Of a stretch of 64,000 nucleotides of DNA, positions 35,880-48,027 are shown in pieces (the first letter of the stretch is position 1; the number at the start of each line of letters is the position of its first letter). The notes below the pieces were generated by a model, which saw only the letters and a list, made by a program, of their open reading frames with translations, searched no databases and was not told the origin of the DNA. Origin of the DNA: Acanthosoma haemorrhoidale. Lineage: Eukaryota; Arthropoda; Insecta; Hemiptera; Acanthosomatidae. A program made the position numbers and the translations under genes. The DNA is taken from assembly GCA_930367205.1 (NCBI GenBank), contig OV884011.1, positions 172,929,226-172,993,225 on the forward strand. The letters run 5' to 3'.

Positions 35880-36260
35880 CGGAAGCGGATACGCCTAACG
35901 TGCATGTGTATCGCCACTTAGCCGGACACACATGAACACATGCGACCTCCGGAGCAACAATACCGAGATGGTCTGAGGAGATCCGTCCCGAAGACAAGGA
36001 AGGAGCTGTAAATCCTGGCTGCTGAATAAGTGGCCCACAAGAGGAGGAAGGCGACTGTGGCCACATAGCGGGCGATTGTACGCCGATAAGGCCGCCATTA
36101 AAGACCTCGCGTGCCGCTCTCTAATTAATGATGTGATAAACGTTCTCTCAGTGCATGAGACCTCTTTCTGTCAACCTAGCTAACTAGCCCCTGCACCCGT
36201 TCTTATCTGAAAGATGGAGGACAGCTTAGAAGCGATATAGACTGCTGGAGAAGTCACTCA
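35880..36260. other. GC-rich patch of unknown origin
   Basis: The sequence changes abruptly to G+C-rich at about 35880 and back at about 36260. Short frames are open on the minus strand but none resembles a known protein. It could be an old repeat or a CpG-rich host element. Confidence 0.3.
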
Positions 36261-36464
36261 AGCATATGCCAGGGCGAGAGATTTATCAATAAATCCAAAT
36301 ATAATAATGAACATATTGAGAAATCCCACGTCCCAATCTAAAAATATTTTCTATAGAAAGGATGATGACGCAATGACGTTGGTTTAGATTATATTTTTAG
36401 AAATATATTTCTATATAATATAATAAACTAATATCTTATTATTTATTCTATTAATTATATTTAT

Positions 36465-36742
36465 ATATATAAACTTCTTTATTGTGCTAAGATAACAATC
36501 TGCCTTATAAGGCAATAAGTAATTGAGATAAATGTTCTCAATCATACCATATTGACAATTCATCATTAACTCGCTCATTCATACAATATTTACAAACAGC
36601 CCAGAGGCCACCCAAAGCCAGGTGGTTGTCACCTCCCTCGCATGCGAAAGAAGAAGCGGAGTCTTGGGAAGTCCTCCACGCTCCTCCGTCAGCCACGTTA
36701 CCGGATTCGAGGCAGTGGAGGCTGACGAAGAGTGCGTGAGTA
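36465..36742 (-). mobile_element. Jockey-A LINE 3' end, inverted short copy
   Basis: On the minus strand it matches the 3' UTR of the 21-kb copy from 'gcactcttcgtcagcctcc' to 'cacaataaagaag', ending in a short TA-rich tail. It is all UTR with no coding sequence. It resembles the copy at 1741-2090 in both length and TA-type tail. Confidence 0.8.
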
Positions 36743-39444
36743 CCTTGTAACCTTGCGAGAGTAACCTTGCGCAGTGGCATTATTGTAACCGATGAAGGTT
36801 CACTCTACTGAGGTGCAATTATTGCTTATTGAAATTATACTAACAAGAAAAAAATAATATATCGGTTATATTAAATGACTAGATATATTTATGGGTTGTG
36901 AAGTTGACTGATGGAGGTATCAGTGAAGGGAGTCACTGAGAGGATTAGAAGGACCTTGGAGACAAGAGACGGGAGCTCACTTAGAGAGGAGGCAGCCCTG
37001 CTATACGAACTGACGTTTGGACGGTGATGGCGAAGTTAACTTTCAAAAACAGTTTGCTTAGATGCCCGAAAATAAATCACCTAATTATCTTCTCTCGCCT
37101 CTTATCAACACTTTCCATGACAAAATTGAACTTAATACCGGACCCACATAATTTAATATAGTTTTAAGTTGGATTACTTCTTAAGTGCTCAGTGCCTGTA
37201 AGGATATTGAGTTTAATAGGTTAAGCAAAATCAATTTAATGACGGATTGTTGTTCAAGATCTACGTGATCGTTTTGATTTGGCTCATTTCATTAATTTAT
37301 AATTTTTCCTTCCACAGTAAAAATAACTGCATACACGTTTTAAGTCTTTCTAATTGTTTGAAAAATAATTTGTAAATAGATAAGAGGCTATGAAAGGAAA
37401 AAAAAAAAAGAAGAAATTAAGAGAGCCTACCGATTTCCAATAATAAAAGCCAATAATGTTCTCGGTACTTGAAAAACCGTTTGAGGGTTATATACCTTAC
37501 ATGTAATTTGCTAGTAAACAGCTAAAAGTGACTTATATCTTCGGCCTTTAAGGATTTATCAACGATTTTTATTGTTTCCTTTTTATTGTCTCAGTCCTTT
37601 TATTTGTAGTATCATTTGGTTTATTACTATGTGTCATCTACAAGAAACAGTTATATTAGTTTCAACATGATCTGCAAAACATAATGTTGCACTTATGCTG
37701 AATAAACTACCTCTATTCAGGGTATACCGTAAAGAAAAAGACAAAATCATCAGTGCAGTATATTATTTTTATTATTAATTTATTTAAACTTTAATCAAGC
37801 TGCCTGAAGTTAATAAATTGTCCCCGGGCACAAAAAGTACATCTTTTTTTTTTTTTTAAGCTTCAATTATTTTCTGTTGCTGAAATATGAAGAGGGAAAC
37901 TATGAGGGTATAGCATTTCTACACAAACGAATGCTTGTGAGAGCCATGCTTTTGAAAATGACAATATAATTACAACAGAGGCCTTTTGTACCTCTCAAAG
38001 AGAAACAAATTAATTACACTTTATGACCAAGGCAACACAATACGAAATAGGCTGGTCTCTTCAGACGGTTCAACAAACCTCCTTTTGTTTATTATTATTA
38101 TTATATTAACAGTCATTATTATTCTATTTTAAACAATTACTATTGATGCAGGTCAACTCTCCGGCGTATTGGTGTATTTATAATATGGTTAGTAATGATT
38201 CAGTCCTTTTTTTTTCTAGAACTTAATACGTTACACATTGTCTTCCCACAGACCAATCATTTATATTTCATATCAAGTGCTTAAATTGCCCTGTCGCACT
38301 TACTACTGTTACAGGAGTAAGTTATTTTCTTAATCTTAAACTACAACCACCAATCGACCATAAAACTTAAGATTAACCCTATAAAATCACATTTAATATA
38401 AATCCATGTAAATGTAAAGTAATATATAGATATTCGATCACCAATTTATTTTTCCTTACTTTACTTTACTACTATACTACTTACTTTACTATAAAACAAA
38501 ATCCCATGAAAATGCTTTTATTAAATTTACTTGCTTTTATATTATGTATTTTAATTAGCATAAATTACTAATATTATATTGCTTTGGCTAGCCGATAGAG
38601 GATTCTCAACCAATGTCCTATAAAAATCACTGTACATATAATATGTGCATACATATATTGGGATGCAATTTGAGACCTTATGATTTTGATTAACTTGGCC
38701 AGAAATAGTTGTAAGTCTAGAAACATTGTAACCTTACATGTTAGGTGGAGATTCTTAGATCTTCTTCCCATAGAGGGCTTATATTTCCATAATTTGATAG
38801 TAATGTAAATAATATAATATATAAGTTAATTACACAATTTTCAAAATCAAAATTGAACTTGATTAATCTAGTTCACTAGAACGATATTGTAAACCCAATA
38901 GATATTCAAAAAAATTATACAAGAATTTCAATTTTGATTTCTTATGTAACTGATTCCTAAAAAATTATCAAACAGTTTTTTAAGTTTTTTTTTTTTTAAT
39001 TTTAATTTAGAAATTGTCTTGACGGTCGGGCGGGTAGCCTGGGTTGTTTCTTCAGTGGAAGACGGTTGCCAAAGATACAAGGTACAACAAAAAGTGTACT
39101 GAAGCCTTGGTACAAAGGTACAACCTTGTGTGGACTGAAAACGGATAGAGCAACGGTCTCTGCACATATTAAATATATTTATATATATAGTTGCACGATT
39201 AACTATTTTAATTATACATTAACTAAAATTTTCTGATTAGTTTTTTGTTGGAGGATGGAACTATGAAAACAAAAATAATTAACCCTAACAAGAGTTAGGA
39301 CTGTTTATTTTATTTTTAAGATTTACCAAAACACATCTCGGAAATTTTCCTTGTTTTTTTTTTATGATTGATGAGGCCATATTATAAACGCTAACGTGAA
39401 AATAATTGCAATTAAATTCAAAAAAAGTTTTTCTGTGGTTTTTT
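36743..39444. other. AT-rich intergenic sequence
   Basis: A small patch at 36890-37030 is GC-richer. A degenerate 'ttactttact' array lies at 38457-38490. No gene or element was recognised. Confidence 0.4.
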
Positions 39445-40030
39445 TTTCAGGATCCCTGTTGGATTTTCAGATGTGAGAATCCCCAAGGTGAGGAGAGGAC
39501 GCCCGCCGCGGGCTAGGGTCCCTACAACCTCTAGCCGCCGTCCGGCAGTGCCAAGAAAGAGATAATATGAGGTGGACCTGCGGTCTTTCACTCTTGCTGG
39601 CGGCCTAGTCGGCGGGCAGCTTAATTCGTTTTGATCTGACTCCATAAGATCTTAGAAGGTGTGCCCCGACAAAGCACTTTGTTCAGGAGAAGAGGAACAG
39701 GGTAGCTATTGTAGTTAATTTATGAGGTTTTGGAATGACCGCGAATTCACACTCGGTATCTAAGGATAGGCGAGAACTGTCCAGATCCCAAAGGCGAGCG
39801 TGAACCGGAGAGAAGCTGACTGGATTGCCGTGGGAGACGCTACTAGGTAAAAATTCGTAAGGCCACGGCAACCGTCGTCCGCGAGGGAGAGGTATCTCCC
39901 AAGGAGCTGCTAGTTTTAGCGAGACGAGGCAGAGATTCCAGTAGGAAGGTGTGGGGTCTGGCAACGCCGGACTAAAACATAACGAGGTTAGGAGAGAGAG
40001 ATGCAGAGGTAGTCGAATGAGAAGGCCATG
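39445..40030 (-). mobile_element. Diverged relative of the Gypsy-like LTR family, with a different downstream end
   Basis: About 39630-40025 aligns with 47218-47600 in the same orientation. Shared runs include 'gtgccccgacaa.gcact', 'aatgaccgcgaattcacactc' (one mismatch) and 'cccaaggagctgctagtttt'. To the left of 39630, downstream on the minus strand, the sequence differs completely from the solo LTRs. It encodes an open frame starting ATGGAGTCAGA (39645) with Arg/Pro-rich content, running to about 39418 across an A run. It is either a distinct LTR subfamily or a transcript-derived copy that reads from the LTR into coding sequence. Confidence 0.45.
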
Positions 40031-43000
40031 GTTTGAGTAGAGCAGTAAGTGCCAGTGCAGAGAGAAGGAGATATAGAGGGTTCCCCCACCTGCGGCTGTT
40101 TCCCCCACCAGCAGCTTCCCTCTCTCCTACTGACGCCTTAAGTTTATTATTACAATATGGAAACATAAGTAAATATTTTCTGGACCGAGAAGAGGGGAAC
40201 TTCTAATTATCCCTGATTAAGATTTTATGAACCTTTTATAGTCCCACGTGTATTTATCGATATTGTTTGTTCGCTTCATTGTTCTTTCATGTTGCATAAA
40301 TACATTTAAACAATATAATTTAACCTCACACTATCCTGAAATGCAATTTGTATACTATTTCAATTTTCAGGGCTTCAAGAGCCGACGTTGAGAAAAATAA
40401 AAAGTATGACAAATTGTCAGTGTTAATTCAAAATACAAAGCGTTAACTGATGAATAGCTTAATTGTTTCGCTTAACTAAAAAGTAGAAGAGGCCGGTCTA
40501 ATTGTTCTCGCCAATTCCTTGGGAAATTCTAAAGAATCCAGAACTTTAGGAATTTCCAATTATAAACACTGAAACTCCTTTTCTATTAATGAGATCTTAC
40601 CTTCCTGTGAAAGTAATCATTACAAACAAAATGTAAAAAAAACTCCTACAAAAAAAAGGCAGAGTTTTGGTGTCAAAAATTATATGAATAAAGTGAATAA
40701 TAATAATATAACAAGCTTGATCACAAAAAACAGACAAATAACTGTGGGGTGTTTTCTCTTATGCCAGTATACTGCAGTCATATTGTACATATTTTGTTTG
40801 ATCCCTGGAACAGAGCTTGCCTTCGTAGTTTCAGTCTTGCAGATGTGGCAGGAACTGTCTATGACTAACCCTTGATTTGTACTTCCTTAGGTAATATATT
40901 CCGTAATCTTTTGTATATCTTGTTTTTTTCTCGATTAAGGTTTGTGGAGATCATTATAAGAACATGGTATATTTTTCTGGTGAATATTTGAACCAGTATT
41001 GCCAGTCTATCAACAGATTCGTTGCCTAAAAGCTGCAGTAACTTGAGGACACTTGGGCTATTAGTTCGCTAAGTTGTGGACTTTCCATGAAGCAGTTGAG
41101 TACGATTCTAGAATCATGGTTAAAAATCATAGAGTGAAAGTAATGCTTGCCACTAGGGGCTGGAGAACTGGCCTTGACGAACTTCTGGTTATGATAAAAA
41201 GTTGAAATATACGGTCGTGCCATATTTATTACAACGTTTGTACATCGACACATCGCAGGGGGTAATCTAGTCATCGATTGCAAGTGAATTATATCCGTGC
41301 GTGTCTTATATCCATTTAAAATAGAAATTAATGTTGGTTAGTGACAGTCAGGTGTGGTGTGTCGCACAGTTATGGCTTGGGTCCGTATCGATTAAATCAC
41401 TATACATATATTTAGCTACCATTTGCACGAACGAGGCCAAAGGCGTAAAAATTCCAATAAATTGATGGAATAATTACTCTTAATTATTTTTTCGGTGATT
41501 GTCATGCTATCTCCATTTGTCCGGTTATCATTTCATGTCTCAAGTTAAAAAAACAAAAACACGTTGGAAGTGTTATTTGTGCGCATACAAGCCCAAAAAT
41601 ACGTTATGTAGTATTTCCAAAACAAAATTCACACTTTAGGGGAGCTTTCAAAGAAGGCGAACATTGAATTTTTTTGATATATTAATGTATGCCTTCGCAG
41701 TTCTTACGAAATCCACCTTAAATAAAAGATGCGACGTTGACAAAAAAAAATTGCTAACATTCACAATTCTTCGTAACAATTACGACATACAGCCATTATA
41801 AACTATAATTCAAAAGAGTATCTATCTATTTTCACAGAGCTTAATGTTTTGTTGAAGCAACTTAAACTTAATATTTCTTTTATGTACAATTTCGTTGAGG
41901 TATTATGATTAATTATTAGTCAAAGAGAAATAGTAAGTTGGTAGAACCCCTTGTATAAATCTATATCCCATCTTCATCAACTCTCGACCATGCCAGAATA
42001 TTTTGCTTCAGGTTTCTGGCAGTAGTGTATCTATGATTTTTATTTTATTTATTTGCTTGTTCTTCCTCGGATCCAAACAGGATTCGTGTCACCTACCGTG
42101 TTAGGGATAGCTTAAGTGACCTTATGGTATCTAAGATTTTTGGTACCAGGTTCCCAAGAGTGATACCGCACCATACTTGTATTTCATTTTTTTTATCTGT
42201 TTTTGGGATTTAGAAAAACGTGCTTCTACTAATTCATGCTGCCCTCTCCCTAGTTATTAAACCCATGTTTGACGTGCAATGTTTTCGATATTATCGCTAT
42301 GCTTCACTTTTGAGAAGCCTTTTCCTCTTTGACGTCCCTAGCCACCTGTGAAGCCAACCTCACCATCGGCCTATTTAACTATAATTATGCCATAAAATTG
42401 AACTAATTCCAATTCTTTGATCGACTATTTAGATTGTCCTCAACAAAGACAAAGTTAAAGTTCTCATCATCTTCAGAGAGATCTTTTAATTAATTATCAA
42501 GCACTTTTATAATACTAAGAGCAAGAAGAAGGGGCTTGAGCAGAACTGTATACCTGCCTCGTGACTTCATGGAAGTCACTGATGGTTCCCTGTCATTTTT
42601 AAGTATTTCAAGACCAGAATCTATCCCTACTTCCCAGAACCTATCCTTTTCTTATACATATATGTCTCAGCTTTAGCCCAGACCCCACTTGTGGCTAGAC
42701 TGAACTGACCACTTAATATTTGTGTATACCAGTGTTTTGATTTTACTTCGTAATAAAGCTTATCTTTATTTTCTTTTGAAAGACTCTCCTCTATAAAGAT
42801 TATTTTACTAAGCGATAATTACTTACTTTGAATTGTTTGTTAAAATATTGTTATTAAGGATCGGTAACATTTATTTTGTACGATTCAAGTGTTCCTCCAT
42901 GTAAAAGGTTCATACCTTTAAATGAATTCACCGGAAAAAAAAACAATGGCGTAATAGTCCGACTAATCCCACAGGAAAACACATTTTTGGTATAGCAGCG

Positions 43001-44077
43001 ATCTATTGTTTCTAAAGAAAAAGAAAAAAAATATGTTGGTCACTTAGGAGCTAACGTATAAATAATAAATAAAGCAGAGTTATGAACACGTGTCACTTAA
43101 TTACCCTTATTAAGGATTCGTGGACTTGATTGAGAGCATAGGAGCCCAAAGGAGTGTATTATCCTAGAGATCCAGGATAATAGCGGTCATGCTTTCGTCA
43201 AATCATCTGGATCCTCCTAAGCCAATAGGCTGCGTGCCAAATCCCCCTCGTCAATGCGGGACCTGCGTGAAATTGAGCGGGAATAATCCTGTTAAACAGC
43301 TTATAAAGTTAAACAGCTTTAACACAGGCTTCTCGGGGTTTTAGAGCGAAGGTCGAGCCAAGGATCTCTCTCTCTCTCTCTACCCTAGCTGTGCCTACCC
43401 TGGGTCTCTTATTAGCAAATGAAAATGCTAATGTAATCCTGTCTTGCATCTACACTCCGTTCCAATTTACATCTAAATCAAGTTCGACTTAGCAGCAGCG
43501 CGCACAACTCTCGTGCGGACGCAATGACGGTTGGGGGGGGGGGGGGTAGTGCTGCTGTAGGGGATCTGCATTGGAAGGAGAGAACATATCGATTTTCGTT
43601 CATGAGTGTCATTTGCACACATTACCACCACCTTTTTGGGAGGGCAGCTGGCGCCAATGCCCCTAATCATACAACAGAAATCCCCTTCAGATCTGTAGGG
43701 GGGGGGGCAGGAAAGTTTCTTCCTTTCAGAAAATAGTTTATTAAATTGTCAAAGTAATATTATATGTATATACCGGGTATTTTATATGCATCCTCGAGAG
43801 ACGTAGAAAGTAAAGATACAGTATAGAAAAATACTCGGCCTGAAATTGTTATAATTTGGAATATTAAAATCTTGGTATGCTCTACAAAAAATACATCAAT
43901 TTATTTCCTGAACCATCTATGATTCAAAAAATACCCTATTCAACTAATGAAAAATATATGAATAGCAACAAAAAATTGAAGTTTGCAAAAACAATACAAA
44001 CCTTTCAAAAGTTTATTTTTTCCCCGTTTTCTTACCACTAGAAAAAAATACCTTAACTTTATTTTAAATAGCCTTTT
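40031..44077. other. Unassigned, with G14 and G10 tracts
   Basis: No gene was recognised. G runs lie at 43533-43546 and 43698-43707. A (CT)n run is at about 43367-43381. Minus-strand frames at 40800-41290 contain some protein-like runs (SSCHICKTETTKASS) without a recognisable family. Confidence 0.35.
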
Positions 44078-44159
44078 ATTATTATTATTATTATTTTGTT
44101 CCGGCATTTGTGCACCGCGGCCTCAGTGAGACCTATTGTGCGCCGTCCATGTCCCTGTC

Positions 44160-45035
44160 CTATATATGTGACAGGCCCACGGCCCTTGCAAATCTGAGGA
44201 TACCGAATGGATCGATCAGTTCACATAGTTTGGGGTCTACAATGCGATCACTACCAAAGTGAAGGTATCGCCTTCTAGCTAGGTTATCACAGTCACATAT
44301 TATATGACGTGCCGTTTCTCCCTCTTTCTTGCAGAATCTGCAGATTGGTGATCCAACTATCCCCAAATTAAAGAGGTGTTTATTTAACCGACAGTGACCT
44401 GTATAGAGTCCTGTCACACTTTTGAGTGTCCACCTGTCCATTGATAGAAGTGCTGAGCTTCTTCTCTTACAGGGTCCATCAAGAAACAGTTTCGAGTGTT
44501 CCTGTTTCTTAGTTTCTCTCCAAGAGAGTCTTGCCCTGTCCTCTAAAGCTAATTTTATACGCCTTTTAGCGTAGCTGAGGCTGATACCACATATGGGTTC
44601 AGGTGCAAGAGGTGTCTGTTCTGAGCCCACCCTTGCAAGGCCATCTGCCTTCTCATTGCCTGTGATGCCTGTGTGTCCTGGCACCCAGTCGATTCTAACC
44701 TTATTGGCTAGCGAGAGTGTGTTTAGGTTGTTTTTGCACTCCTCAACCAAATAAGATCTGGTCGTATAGCTTCTCAGGGCGCCAATTGCAGCCTGGCTAT
44801 CCGTGAAAATTGTGATCAGTCTGTTTCTTACACCCTCCCCAATTAAGGTTTGGGTACAGACATTGATCGCCATCACTTCGGCCTGAAAGACCGAGGTGTG
44901 TCTACCTAAAGGAATAGAAATCCCAGATTCTGGTTTATCTTTCCTCCATATGCCGGCCCCTGATCCGTTTTCTGTTAGTGAGCCGTCTGTATAGCAATTA
45001 ATCGCAACACAGTTTATGTGGTTTGGTCTTTGTGT
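44160..45035 (-). pseudogene. LINE RNase H domain and zinc-knuckle-like C terminus
   Basis: The frame is open from about 45035 (a TAA lies just upstream) to a stop at 44160. The RNase H signature begins INCYTDGSLTENGSGAGIW (catalytic Asp in YTDGS). It continues with HTSVFQAEVMAI (catalytic Glu), ITIFTDSQAAIGAL (Asp) and RIDWVPGHTGITGNEKADGL (His and last Asp region), so all key positions are kept. The C-terminal block has LYTGHCRLNKHLFNLGI and then C-x2-C-x11-H-x4-C (CRFCKKEGETARHIICDC), the usual ending of I/LOA-type ORF2 proteins. It is intact as a domain but no longer joined in frame to the polymerase. Confidence 0.88.
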
Positions 45036-45109
45036 TTACCGCACAGTATAAGACGTCTGTGTGTTTCTTAACTTGTAGGTCAGAGTGCATTGACAGCACC
45101 TCGTCCTCA

Positions 45110-45970
45110 TCAATTCTTCTGAACAAGTTCCCATGCGGTATCCATCGATGCGGAAAGCAACTCAGAAATGGTTTCTGAGAACTTGCCCCCTATGAGCACA
45201 GCAATGTCATCAGCATATCCCTGTGCGTAGAACCCTGCAGAGTTTAGGTTTGTTAACAATGAGTCAACGACCAAACACCACAGTAATGGAGATAACACCC
45301 CTCCCTGTGGACATCCTCCTACTGGCTTCATCCACAGTTTGGTTTGTCCCAATTGTGATTGTAAAATCCTATTCTCTAGCATGGTGTTTATCCAGCTAGA
45401 GGCTAAGGAACTAATCCCCTTTCTTTCTAAGGCCGATGCCATAGTGTTATAGGGTGTGCGATCAAAGGCACCTTCTATATCAACAAAGATGCCTACCATT
45501 ATTTCTTTGTGAACTAGGGATCTCTCAATCCTGGAAACCAGGTGGTGGAGAGCAATTTCACATGATTTTCCTGCCTGGTAAGCGAATTGAGCGCTATGGA
45601 GCGGTCGTTCTACCAGTATTCCATCCCTAATATGTCTGTCTATGACCTTTTCCAAGGTCTTCATCAAAAAAGAAGTCAGACATATTGGTCTGTAAGACTT
45701 GGGTTCGTCATAGGACTCTTTCCCAGGTTTTGGTATGTAACACACTTTTGCCATCCTCCAGCTTACTGGAATATAGCTCAGTGCCAAGCTTCCCTTTAAC
45801 AAGGTAAGTATAAGGGGCCTAATTACTGGTAGGCCTTTTTGTAGCAAGGCTGGGAAAATCCCATCAGTACCAGGTGATTTGAAGGGAGAAAAAGAATTGA
45901 TTGCCCACTCCACTCTTGCAGAATTGACAATTTTATTTGCTTCTGCCCAGTTACCCTTGCATGAATTTAT
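45110..45970 (-). pseudogene. LINE reverse transcriptase, fingers and palm, thumb deleted
   Basis: The frame contains the polymerase blocks in order: FSPFKSPGTDGIFPALLQ, KVCYIPKPGKESYDEPKSY then RPICLTSF, SAQFAYQAGKSCEIALHH, GIFVDIEGAFDRTPYNTM (first Asp), GGCPQGGVLSPLLWCLVVD and GYADDIAVL (the Asp pair). It ends at a stop at 45110 after MDTAWELVQKN. Downstream of YADD the family normally has about 200 residues of thumb. Here the sequence jumps within ~40 codons to the linker that precedes RNase H (DEDEVLSMHSDLQVKKHTD, in another frame). An internal deletion plus frameshifts therefore disable it. The frame extends upstream of the first possible start to GNWAEANKIVNSARVEW. Confidence 0.88.
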
Positions 45971-45980
45971 TTCATTTCAA

Positions 45981-47119
45981 TTGTTAAAAGTAGGTAGCTA
46001 ACCATGTAACTATTTATAGGAATAATTATACATGAGGCTGCCAGACTTTAATCGGTTTGATAAGACACAGCGAAACCAAATCAATAAAATGTTAATAATT
46101 TTTAAGAAAATATCAAATATAAATAAAAAAAAATTAAATTTTGCTAAAACGAATTTTTTTTTTCACTAAAATAAATAAGTCCTTTCAATCGAACCAATAT
46201 AGCGCATCTTTGTAACAAAAAGAAATTTGTTGGTATCATTTAAAAATTACAAATTACAAACGAGTTATCTAAGTTGTAATTAGGAAACTAAAATATTTTC
46301 ATTAAAACATAAATAGTAGTTGACGCACGAAAATACGTGTAACAAACATTGTTTTTCCTCGGGCAAACCATTCATACATACTCTACTACCTGATGAACCG
46401 ATTCGAGTCAACCTGTTTGGATTGCCGAAAATGCATGTTACAGCCTTAAGTGGCCAGTTTTTTTCAGTGGTAATACCCCTCATAAGGGTATTTACTGAGC
46501 TGAATGTGTACCATTAATATTAGCATTACAATATTCTTAGCATTATATAGCTAGCGGTAGCACACTGCCGTGAAAATTCAAGTCTGGTTAATCTAAGCTG
46601 TCTGGGCTAATTTGGACCGTTGGCAGGGCGTCTAGAGATCAGATTCGCTTCGTGGAGGCGTCGTCTTAATGTTCGCTCTAACATCATTATGCTTTTGGCC
46701 GAATTTGGAGTTCATTTCGAAGCTGAAGAATTGTTCGAAACCTCTGTCTTAAGACCGAGAGCGTTATGAAATGTAAGTGTTAGTGCTCTAACTACGATTT
46801 TTTCATGCCTATCCAAATTAAAGCTCCAGGAAACCCAAAAAGAACTTACAAAAAACAATGAAAAAAGTAATCACATAGCACAAAAGACATAGCCGGAAGT
46901 GTACCTTACCACTTACCACATACTGACCCATTCATTTATTCTCTTAGCGGAGATAACCCTGACTTCATTACTAATACCAGTGCTGGAAAATACTATTCTA
47001 TTTAATTCTAATGAAGGTGTAAACCAACAAATATGAAATAGTGATGTCCTAATTTTGTCCAGGAGTTTAGTTCGACAGGAGATTACTTAAGAAATAAACA
47101 AATTAAACTGTAATACATC
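45981..47119. other. Unassigned sequence
   Basis: A/T-rich to about 46550, then a mixed-composition stretch (46560-46800). No gene or element was recognised. Confidence 0.35.
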
Positions 47120-48027
47120 TGTCGGGTCGTCACGAGGGGGTGCTTAGTTACCCTAGCCCTGGCGACGAAGTGAGGGTTGATTAGGTTATGACCTGGACAA
47201 TCGTTTCACGGCGGTCTTACTATCTGACTCCATATTTGATAGATATGTGCCCCGACAATGCACTATGTTCAGGAGAAAATGTATAGGGTAGGTAGTGTAG
47301 GTAGTTTGTGCGGTCTTGGAATGACCACGAATTCACACTCGGTATCTGAGGGTAGGCGGAAACCGTCAGGATCCCAAAGGCGAGTGTGAACCGGAGAAGG
47401 CAGACTGGAATGCCGTGGGGGACACTGCTAGGAAAATTGTTGGGCCACGACAACCGTTGTCCGTTAGGGAGAGGAATCTCCCAAGGAGCTGCTAGTTTTA
47501 GCAAAGCGAAGGCAGAGAATCCCACTAGGAGAATGTGGGGTCTGACAAGGCCGGACTAAAACATACTGAGGTTGGGAGAGAGAGAGGTCCAGAGGGTGTC
47601 ATAAATGAGAAGGCCAAGTCCTTGAACATCACGGCAGCCGCAAGTCATCAGTAGCTAGTCGTCGGGAGAATGAATTACAGCCCCAAACCACGGGTCTTAT
47701 ATACCACGCTGGCTTCGTAATTAGCCAATCAGCTTTGGTTTTGTTGTACCCAATGCCAGCTTAGTATGTGGTGGCTTTTGTTCTTTGACAGCCCTGATTC
47801 ACTGATACCTGACCCGGGCAAGGGTCTCCAGCCCTGGTTTGGTTCGCTTTAGTACCTGATACGGGTAGCAGGTGGCCCAGCTCCTATAACTAATTGCCTT
47901 GCAGCTGCGTCTTACAACATTTACAATGATTTATGTTGGGTAATGTTATTTACATTTGTTTAAGTTAATTTACAATATATATACAATAGAGTATAGGGTG
48001 ATTTATCTTATGTAGTTCGCGGTCGCA
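47120..48027 (-). mobile_element. Solo LTR, Gypsy-like, long copy
   Basis: The ends match the copy at 11764-12362. On the minus strand it starts TGCGACCGCGAACTACATAAG-like (the other copy has TGTAGCGACCGC) and ends in CGACCCGACA. Inside, on the minus strand, a CCAAT-type ATTGG (about 47728) precedes a TATATAAG box (about 47703-47696), the arrangement of an LTR promoter. A conserved ATGGAGTCAGA lies at 47233. No element genes adjoin it on either side. A target duplication could not be confirmed. Confidence 0.5.
47696..47732 (-). promoter_or_regulatory. LTR promoter: CCAAT box and TATATAAG
   Basis: Reading the minus strand, GATTGGC is followed about 20 bp later by GTATATAAGACC, and a transcription start would fall near 47665-47675. 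Spacing and order fit RNA polymerase II promoters of LTR retroelements. This sets the orientation given to the LTR family. Confidence 0.4.

Larger units (their letters stand above)
44078..45980 (-). mobile_element. I-type (I/LOA/R1-like) LINE, 5'-truncated, with (TAA)n tail
   Basis: The minus strand carries reverse transcriptase then RNase H, a 3' UTR of about 60 bp and a 3' tail of about seven TAA/AAT units (44078-44097). TAA-repeat tails plus an RNase H are characteristic of the I group and exclude typical Jockey elements. The 5' truncation is near 45980. The copy is comparatively young: two frames of 267 and 238 codons are still open. Confidence 0.87.

Noticed and set aside
39683..40108. 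141-codon minus-strand frame
   Set aside because: It lies inside the LTR-like repeat. The parallel frame in the 47-kb copy is partly shared, but this is explained by nucleotide similarity and both fail to look like a known protein.
43151..43176. Hairpin ttatcct...aggataa
   Set aside because: A 7-bp stem in an unassigned region is within chance expectation and has no T run or neighbouring gene.
46320..46517. Frame reading RVNLFGLPKMHVTALSGQ
   Set aside because: It looked protein-like, but the same DNA is open on the opposite strand, no start, splice site or family was evident, and it is too short to judge.
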